Below are positions 29,038-33,270 of a DNA stretch of 33,270 nt, piece by piece. Position numbers and translations under genes: made by a program. The stretch is from Treponema sp. (GTDB lineage: Bacteria > Spirochaetota > Spirochaetia > Treponematales > Treponemataceae): positions 1-33,270 of the forward strand of contig JAILON010000130.1 in the NCBI GenBank assembly GCA_024690865.1, given 5' to 3'. A model generated the notes under the pieces. The model was not told the origin of the DNA. It was given only the letters and a program-made list of their open reading frames with translations, and ran no database searches. Position 1 is the first letter of the stretch. Each line of letters opens with the position of its first letter.

Positions 29038-29247
29038 CTATGCGTAGGCAAGGCGTCCTTTAGGAACAGGTATCTCCCTTCCCTCAAGTTCCGCCGTCTC
29101 CAACCATTCGGCTATAACGGTCTCCACGTTGCTCAGAACGGAGGCTCGGGTTTCGCCATCTGCCATGCAACCGGGAAGCTCCGGCACCTCGGCTATAAAG
29201 CGACCGTCCTCATCGCTCCAGTAGATGATTACCTCATATTTGCTCAT
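29038..29247 (-). CDS. hicB: HicB-type antitoxin (short form)
   Basis: 69 residues. MSKYEVIIYWSDEDGRFIAEVPELPGCMADGETRASVLSNVE (1-42) is the partial RNase H-fold HicB domain with the PELPGC.A.G.T hallmark; EWLETAELEGREIPVPKG completes it. No extra DNA-binding domain is present, so repression, if any, would need another module. It binds and neutralises HicA. ATG 29247 overlaps the hicA stop by 4 nt (ATGA), giving coupled synthesis in toxin-antitoxin order, usual for hicAB. Confidence 0.9.
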   Translation of the reverse strand: MSKYEVIIYWSDEDGRFIAEVPELPGCMADGETRASVLSNVETVIAEWLETAELEGREIPVPKGRLAYA

Positions 29248-29498
29248 AGCTCACCCCCAAGCTTATATTTCACAATTAAACTTCGCACCTGCCTGACTTG
29301 ATACGGCTTCGCCTTGTCTCCATCAGGCTGCAGGTTTATAATCTCCACAACATCAGGACGAGTGAATATATGATGATCTCCCTTGATACGGACAGAAAAG
29401 CCTAATCCAACAAGCAGGTTGTACAAATCTGTAAAACCGATGTTTCTGTCCTGCATTCCACTCAGTACTGCCGCCGTTATTTTCTTGTCCTGCCCCAT
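29244..29498 (-). CDS. hicA: HicA-type mRNA interferase toxin
   Basis: 84 residues. The C-terminal part is the HicA dsRNA-binding-like domain: LYNLLVGLGFSVRIKGDHHIFTRPD (26-50), with the conserved catalytic-region HHIF, and IINLQPDGDKAKPYQVRQVRSLIVKYKL, the standard end. The N-terminal QDKKITAAVLSGMQDRNI is an extension of about 20 residues relative to the shortest HicA proteins. HicA cleaves mRNA when free of HicB. No Shine-Dalgarno precedes ATG 29498; a TAGAAT -10 lies 8 nt upstream, so the operon should be leaderless. The pair is enclosed by two direct repeats about 665 bp apart. Confidence 0.9.
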   Translation of the reverse strand: MGQDKKITAAVLSGMQDRNIGFTDLYNLLVGLGFSVRIKGDHHIFTRPDVVEIINLQPDGDKAKPYQVRQVRSLIVKYKLGGEL

Positions 29499-29506
29499 AC
29501 ATGTTC

Positions 29507-29535
29507 ATTCTAGCACGAATTCCAAGGGATTTCCA
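29507..29535 (-). promoter_or_regulatory. hicAB promoter, leaderless
   Basis: On the minus strand TGGAAA (29535-29530), 17 nt and TAGAAT (29512-29507), then 8 nt to the ATG at 29498. The -35 is weak. Confidence 0.5.
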
Positions 29536-29545
29536 GTGACTGTAC

Positions 29546-29670
29546 TTTAGTGCGTTGGCAGGAAACTTTCGGTTTTTTGCAACATTTTTGCCCGGCGGGG
29601 CACGGAATGAGTTTGTCGCTGTTCCGATGTCGCGCCCGGCGGGGTGCCTTTGCGTGCCTCCCCCGCGGTA
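29546..29670. repeat. Direct repeat, copy 2 (upstream of hicA)
   Basis: Same orientation as copy 1 at 28881, starting TTTAGTGCGTTGGCAGGAAA. It lies between hicA and the DUF763 gene, whose promoter starts just after it. Confidence 0.8.
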
Positions 29671-29688
29671 TCCGCTGGCGGGGTTTTG

Positions 29689-29717
29689 TAGAAAAAAAAA
29701 GCGGGACGGTGTATGAT
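29689..29717 (+). promoter_or_regulatory. Promoter of the DUF763 gene, leaderless
   Basis: TAGAAA (29689-29694), 17 nt and TATGAT (29712-29717), then 6 nt to ATG 29724. No Shine-Dalgarno is present; an A9 tract lies in the -35/spacer part. Confidence 0.5.
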
Positions 29718-29723
29718 TGCATC

Positions 29724-31055
29724 ATGGTGAAACGAACTGGATACGCCGACCTGCCTCTGCACGTGGGGACCGTCCCCCGCTGGCTTGCCGACCGCATGAT
29801 GCAGCTGGGGACCCAGATTGTGGAGGCCCTGCTCATTGAGTACGGCAAGGGAGAGGTTCTGCGCCGCCTGAGCGACCCCCTCTGGTTCCAGAGCCTGGGG
29901 GCCGTCTTGGGCATGGACTGGCATTCCAGCGGCATTACGACCAGCGTCATGTATGCCCTGAAGCGGGGGATAAACCCGCGGGCCAGGGAATTCGGCCTCT
30001 GCGTCTGTGGCGGGCGCGGCAAGTATTCCAGGAAGACCCCGGAGGAGCTTTTGTACCTGGGGGACGCGACCGGCTTGGACGGCGATGCCTTGGTCCGTAC
30101 CAGCAGGCTGTGCGCGAAGGTTGACGGGAACGCCGTTCAGGACGGCTTCCAGCTGTACCAGCACAACTTCATCCTTTCCGACGAGGGGGACTGGGCGGTG
30201 GTCCAGCAGGGGATGAACGCCCGGACAAAGACGGCCCGCCGCTACCACTGGTGCTCTGCCGGGCTTAAGTCCTTTGTGGAGGAACCCCATACCGGCGTGA
30301 CCGGTGAAAACCGGGGCCTCCTGCTCAACCTGACGGACCGGGATGCCGGGAAGACGAGGAATTCCATCCTCTCCATGGCCAGCGAGCAGCCGGACCGGAT
30401 TTTAAAGGAAGTTTCCCTTGCCGTAAAATCCGGGGAAGGGCAGCTGGAGCTCTTTTCCGGCTCGGCCCCCCTGCCGGATTCCTCACCTGTGGAGCGTGCC
30501 GCTGCCAGCCGGGACGGCGTAGCCAGTTGGAACGGTGGGCAGGAGGACATAACTATAATAGAAGAAAATTCCCGCAACCTCGTCATGCCTGCCCGCCACC
30601 ACTTGCGTGCGGAGGATGTGGACTTGAAGCGGCTGGGGGCCGTCCTTGCCGCCTCCTACGAGGCCCAGAACAAGGACTTCGAGGACCTGCTCCTTACTCC
30701 GGGCCTGGGCCCACGGACCCTCCAGTCCCTCGCCCTGGTCAGCGAGGTCATCTATGGAACCCCCTCCCGCTTCCGTGACCCTGCCAGGTTCAGCTTTGCG
30801 CATGGGGGAAAGGACGGGCATCCCTTCCCGGTTCCCACGCGGATCTACGACGAGTCCATCCGCATTCTGGGAGACGCGGTGGAAAAATCCAGGATGGGCT
30901 ACAAAGACAAGAGCGACTGCCTGCACCGCCTGCACCGGACGGCGCTGGAGATAGAGGAAAACTGTTCCCCCGAGGCGGACTTTGACAAGACGATAGAACG
31001 GGAGAAGGCCCATTCCCGTGAATGGGGCGGCAGGACGGTCGGAGGCGGGGCTTGA
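29724..31055 (+). CDS. DUF763 domain protein
   Basis: 443 residues. The N-terminus MVKRTGYADLPLHVGTVPRWL (1-21) and the following MMQLGTQIVEALLIEYGKGEVLRRLSDPLWFQSLGAVLGMDWHSSGITTSVMYALKRG are the family hallmark, found in archaea and scattered bacteria. A middle part has KVDGNAVQDGFQLYQHNFILSDEGDWAVVQQGM (about 130-165). Near 330-350, LLTPGLGPRTLQSLALVSEVIYG looks like a helix-hairpin-helix DNA-binding motif. The function is unknown; a role in DNA repair or nucleic-acid processing is an inference from the HhH. The start at 29724 excludes the repeat-derived N-terminal extension (from 29550), because homology begins at MVKRTG and a leaderless promoter is in place. Confidence 0.88.
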   Translation: MVKRTGYADLPLHVGTVPRWLADRMMQLGTQIVEALLIEYGKGEVLRRLSDPLWFQSLGAVLGMDWHSSGITTSVMYALKRGINPRAREFGLCVCGGRGKYSRKTPEELLYLGDATGLDGDALVRTSRLCAKVDGNAVQDGFQLYQHNFILSDEGDWAVVQQGMNARTKTARRYHWCSAGLKSFVEEPHTGVTGENRGLLLNLTDRDAGKTRNSILSMASEQPDRILKEVSLAVKSGEGQLELFSGSAPLPDSSPVERAAASRDGVASWNGGQEDITIIEENSRNLVMPARHHLRAEDVDLKRLGAVLAASYEAQNKDFEDLLLTPGLGPRTLQSLALVSEVIYGTPSRFRDPARFSFAHGGKDGHPFPVPTRIYDESIRILGDAVEKSRMGYKDKSDCLHRLHRTALEIEENCSPEADFDKTIEREKAHSREWGGRTVGGGA

Positions 31056-31131
31056 TTGTATGCAGCGGGCTGCTTTCTCAAAGTTCTTACTTATGCCCAT
31101 GAAAAAACCGATAAAGTAGACGGGGATTCTT

Positions 31132-31632
31132 ATGGCAGAAGAGCAGAATATGATAACGCAGGGTGAGCTGGACCGCATACTGACGGTATTCAGCAACGTC
31201 CACAAGGACAATGACGAGAACGAGAAGCTTGTGCCTCCTGCGAACGTGTCTTTGTCGCAGGTTGAAGTTGACACGGTGCTCTCAAAGGGCATCGTGAGGG
31301 GCCTTGCGGCGAAGGCCGAATTGAGCATGGAGGAGGCCGCCCGAATTCGGGCCCGGAAGATTGCGGCCCGGAAGGCCCATTCCGCCCAGATTCTTGCCCA
31401 AGTCAATGCCGATTCCCCCAGGCGCGTCCTGGTTTCTTACGGCAGCTGCCTGAAGAAGAATCTCGAACTGGAGCATATGAAGGAAGGCGACAGCATCCTG
31501 CTGGACCGCAAGATTTCCGAAGAGGTGAAGGTATTCGTTGACGGGAAGCTCTTTGCGAAAGGCCTTTTGACCGAAAGGGACGGCATGGCTGCCGTAAAGC
31601 TGATCAAGCTTGCCTCCAAGGAGAACAAATGA
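31132..31632 (+). CDS. FliN-like SPOA-domain protein
   Basis: 166 residues. The N-terminal half is a charged helical region beginning MITQGELDRILTVF, the same kind of 'LSQ.EID.LL' opener seen at the start of flagellar FliM/FliN proteins, here twice (also LSQVEVDTVLSKG). The C-terminal 70 residues are a SPOA/FliN beta domain: VLVSYGSCLKKNLELEHMKEGDSILLDRKISEEVKVFVDGKLFAKGLLTE. Such domains build the flagellar C-ring. It is not a full FliN or FliM and is not beside other flagellar genes here, so it may be an accessory or orphan C-ring protein. ATG 31132 has ACGGGGA upstream. Its stop overlaps the next gene by ATGA. Confidence 0.8.
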   Translation: MAEEQNMITQGELDRILTVFSNVHKDNDENEKLVPPANVSLSQVEVDTVLSKGIVRGLAAKAELSMEEAARIRARKIAARKAHSAQILAQVNADSPRRVLVSYGSCLKKNLELEHMKEGDSILLDRKISEEVKVFVDGKLFAKGLLTERDGMAAVKLIKLASKENK

Positions 31633-32162
31633 GCTTTTCCCGGGGCAGGTCTTTTGCCGCTCTGCTGGTTATGCTTGCGCTTGCGCTTCCGGGGAGCCTG
31701 CATGCCGGGACCGGCATAGGGGTTGAAGGTGGCGCGGCCTTGCCCATTTGGAACGGCGAGGGCGTTCCCATCATGCTGGGCCTCACGGTAAAGACCGACA
31801 AGCTTCCGCTCATCATGGGGGGGAGGATGCAGCTGAACGGGGGACAGGTTTCCTCCGGCGGTGCCTTTGTAGACCTCTGGCTGGACGACATTCAGATTGG
31901 CTACTCCATATTCAACTTCTATTACGGACCGGGCGTTGCCCTCCTGTACAACAACGAGATTAAGAAGGACGGAGATATCAAGCAGTCCAAGGGGCTCTTC
32001 GTGGGGCCCAGGTTCTTTGCCGGAATAAGCACCATGCTTTCAAGCTTTGCGGAGATGTATATGCAGACGACCCTAGAGCCGGGAATCGTCTTTGACGAGG
32101 CGGACGGCTTCATCTTCCGCGTAAATTTCCCCGTCTCGCTCGGCCTGCGCTTCTGGTTCTAG
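31629..32162 (+). CDS. Exported beta-barrel-like protein
   Basis: 177 residues. A signal peptide (RGRSF, hydrophobic LLVMLALALPGSLHA) is followed by a mature part with alternating strands rich in Gly and aromatics: IMLGLTVKTDKLPLIMGGRM, GAFVDLWLDDIQIGYSIFNFYYGPGVALLYN, and a C-terminal RVNFPVSLGLRFWF ending in Phe. This is the pattern of a small outer-membrane beta-barrel, with a terminal aromatic BAM signal. The gene overlaps the SPOA gene by 4 nt, so the two are coupled, which is odd for a C-ring-like cytoplasmic protein and an envelope barrel. Function unknown. Confidence 0.75.
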   Translation: MSFSRGRSFAALLVMLALALPGSLHAGTGIGVEGGAALPIWNGEGVPIMLGLTVKTDKLPLIMGGRMQLNGGQVSSGGAFVDLWLDDIQIGYSIFNFYYGPGVALLYNNEIKKDGDIKQSKGLFVGPRFFAGISTMLSSFAEMYMQTTLEPGIVFDEADGFIFRVNFPVSLGLRFWF

Positions 32163-32198
32163 GGGAGGGCAGGTTTCCCCGGCTTGTTTCCGGTTTCG

Positions 32199-32288
32199 CC
32201 GTTTCAATCTTCGCCCCGTCGCCGTCATTTCTGTCTTCACCGTTCCCGCTGTCACCGTTTCAATCTACGCTCCGCCGTCGCCGTTCCC
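32199..32288. repeat. Imperfect 56-bp-spaced repeat
   Basis: CCGTTTCAATCT with the following CGC.CCG is found at 32199 and again at 32255, and both copies lead into CGTCGCCGT. The segment between is similar, CACCGTTCCCGCTGT-like. Short, degenerate, non-coding. Confidence 0.5.
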
Positions 32289-32308
32289 AGATTTGCCTTG
32301 TTTTTCGA

Positions 32309-32337
32309 TTGCCAGTCTCAGGCTAATCTGCTATAGT
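32309..32337 (+). promoter_or_regulatory. Promoter of the ABC exporter gene, leaderless
   Basis: TTGCCA (32309-32314), 17 nt and TATAGT (32332-32337), then 7 nt to ATG 32345. No Shine-Dalgarno. Confidence 0.65.
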
Positions 32338-32344
32338 TTTACCC

Positions 32345-33270
32345 ATGTCTTCACTGAGAAATCTCCTTGCGGGGCTTGAGGGCAAGTACAAGCTCTACTC
32401 CCTGCTCACGCCCGTGACAATGATAGGCGAGGTGGTCATGGAGGTGATCATCCCCCTCCTGATGGCCAAGATTATAGACGTCGGTATTGCGGAAGGAAAC
32501 CTGCCCTACGTGCTCCGGACCGGGGCCATGATGGTCGCGATGGCCTTGGTTTCCCTCTGCTTCGGCAGCCTGGGGGCCAGGTTCGGGGCCGTTGCCTCGC
32601 TGGGATTCGCCAGGAATTTGAGGCGCCAGCTGTTCCGGAAGGTGCAGGAATTTTCGTTCGGGAACGTGGACCACTTTTCCACGTCCTCGCTGGTGACCCG
32701 CCTTACGACCGACGTTACGAACGTGCAGAACACCTACCAGATGCTCATCCGCATCTGCTTCCGTGCGCCGATTATGCTGGTTTCCGGTACGGTGATGGCC
32801 TGTACCATAAACCTGCGCCTGTCCACGGTCTTTTTCATCGCCATTCCCCTGCTTTCGCTGGTGCTCGGAATCATCATCAGGGTTTGCTACCCGCGCTTCC
32901 GTGCGATGCTTGCCCAGTACGACGACCTGAACGCCAAGGTTCAGGAGAACTTGATTGCGATCCGTGTCGTGAAAAGCTTTGTCAGGACGGACTACGAGTG
33001 CAAGAAGTTCAACGATTCCGCGGCCGCGCTCAGGGACCTGCAGGTGAAGGCCGAAAAGGTCGTCATACTGAACGGCCCCGTGATGCAGCTGGTCGTCTAT
33101 GCCTGCATTGTCGCGGCACTCTTCTTCGGCGGCCGGATGATTGTCTTTGGCGACATGCGCACCGGCCAGCTGGTCAGCTTTATCACCTACATCACGCAGA
33201 TCCTTATGTCGCTGATGATCCTTTCGATGATTTTCGTCATGCTCGTCCTGTCGCGGGCCAGCATAAACAG
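32345..33270 (+). CDS. ABC exporter, transmembrane domain (cut by window end)
   Basis: The first 308 residues of a type IV (former type I) ABC exporter; the nucleotide-binding domain lies beyond the window. Helices: LLTPVTMIGEVVMEVIIPLLMAKIIDVGI (about 20-48), a second around VLRTGAMMVAMALVSLCFGSLGA, and LIRICFRAPIMLVSGTVMACTINL, STVFFIAIPLLSLVLGIII, then the elbow IAIRVVKSFVRTDYECKKFND and later helices VMQLVVYACIVAALFFGG, FITYITQILMSLMIL. The cytosolic loop LRRQLFRKVQEFSFGNVDHFSTSSLVTRLTTDVTNVQ is typical. It is probably one half of a heterodimeric exporter, a common arrangement, with its partner downstream. Start ATG 32345 follows a leaderless promoter. Confidence 0.88.
   Translation, partial: MSSLRNLLAGLEGKYKLYSLLTPVTMIGEVVMEVIIPLLMAKIIDVGIAEGNLPYVLRTGAMMVAMALVSLCFGSLGARFGAVASLGFARNLRRQLFRKVQEFSFGNVDHFSTSSLVTRLTTDVTNVQNTYQMLIRICFRAPIMLVSGTVMACTINLRLSTVFFIAIPLLSLVLGIIIRVCYPRFRAMLAQYDDLNAKVQENLIAIRVVKSFVRTDYECKKFNDSAAALRDLQVKAEKVVILNGPVMQLVVYACIVAALFFGGRMIVFGDMRTGQLVSFITYITQILMSLMILSMIFVMLVLSRASIN

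Noticed and set aside
29550..29723. N-terminal extension of the DUF763 protein
   Set aside because: The extension reads through repeat copy 2, lacks similarity to the family, and the promoter lies inside it; ATG 29724 is preferred.
32199..32288. Regulatory leader of the ABC exporter
   Set aside because: Repeats lie upstream of a promoter that places transcription start at the ATG, so they would not be transcribed with the gene.

Overview
The window looks like a chromosomal segment of a spirochaete, most likely a host-associated Treponema. This rests on protein resemblance: an orphan FliN-type SPOA protein, a DUF115 (MptE-like) protein, a SurA-N membrane foldase, a sirtuin/zinc-macrodomain pair, cellobiose phosphorylase, Rpn-type nuclease and DUF4143 ATPase. 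No rRNA or long syntenic marker fixes the species. Base composition is mosaic. The housekeeping blocks (about 13.5-26.4 kb and 29.7-33.3 kb) are GC-rich with dense antisense shadow ORFs, while 0.5-2.0 kb and about 4.9-11.9 kb are clearly AT-richer.

Layout. 1-504: decayed IS5-type transposase. 614-2013: AT-rich three-gene cassette (DUF4417 protein, small toxin-like protein, acidic immunity-like protein). 2195-4010: macrodomain protein and TetR regulator on the minus strand. 4047-5326: divergent secreted flavodoxin plus DUF4405 haem-type membrane protein. 5329-6548: broken EamA gene, an array of nine 22-bp repeats and a promoter with a G8 spacer. 6549-7887: exported cyclophilin-like protein and an intact EamA permease. 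8061-11328: NAD(P)-binding protein, PNPOx-like protein, zinc macrodomain ADP-ribosylhydrolase, SirTM-type sirtuin and Rrf2 regulator. 11387-13380: half-size DMT transporter with a structured leader, a small ORF, a truncated MFS gene and a TetR fragment. 13401-15833: 23-bp iterons, DUF4143 ATPase, GNAT acetyltransferase, mini-kinase. 15907-26381: minus-strand housekeeping block (cellobiose phosphorylase, Uup ABC-F protein, tRNA-Ala(CGC), UvrD/PcrA helicase, DUF115 protein, SurA-like foldase). 26559-29670: accessory region with a frameshifted Rpn nuclease, a second 22-bp palindrome array, a lipoprotein behind a 7-bp repeat leader, and hicAB between direct repeats. 29724-33270: DUF763 protein, SPOA protein plus small beta-barrel-like protein, and the start of an ABC exporter.

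Themes. (1) Redox and ADP-ribose chemistry recur: two macrodomain proteins, a sirtuin of the ADP-ribosylating class, flavodoxin, PNPOx, NAD(P)-binding protein and an Rrf2 regulator. (2) At least eight genes have a sigma70-like -10 hexamer only 6-8 nt before the ATG and no Shine-Dalgarno, which predicts leaderless mRNAs. (3) Periodic DNA of about two helical turns occurs three times (22, 22 and 23 bp); the two 22-bp arrays share a palindromic plan with a compensatory base-pair change. All identifications come from reading the sequence, with no database search; names of divergent families are inferences.
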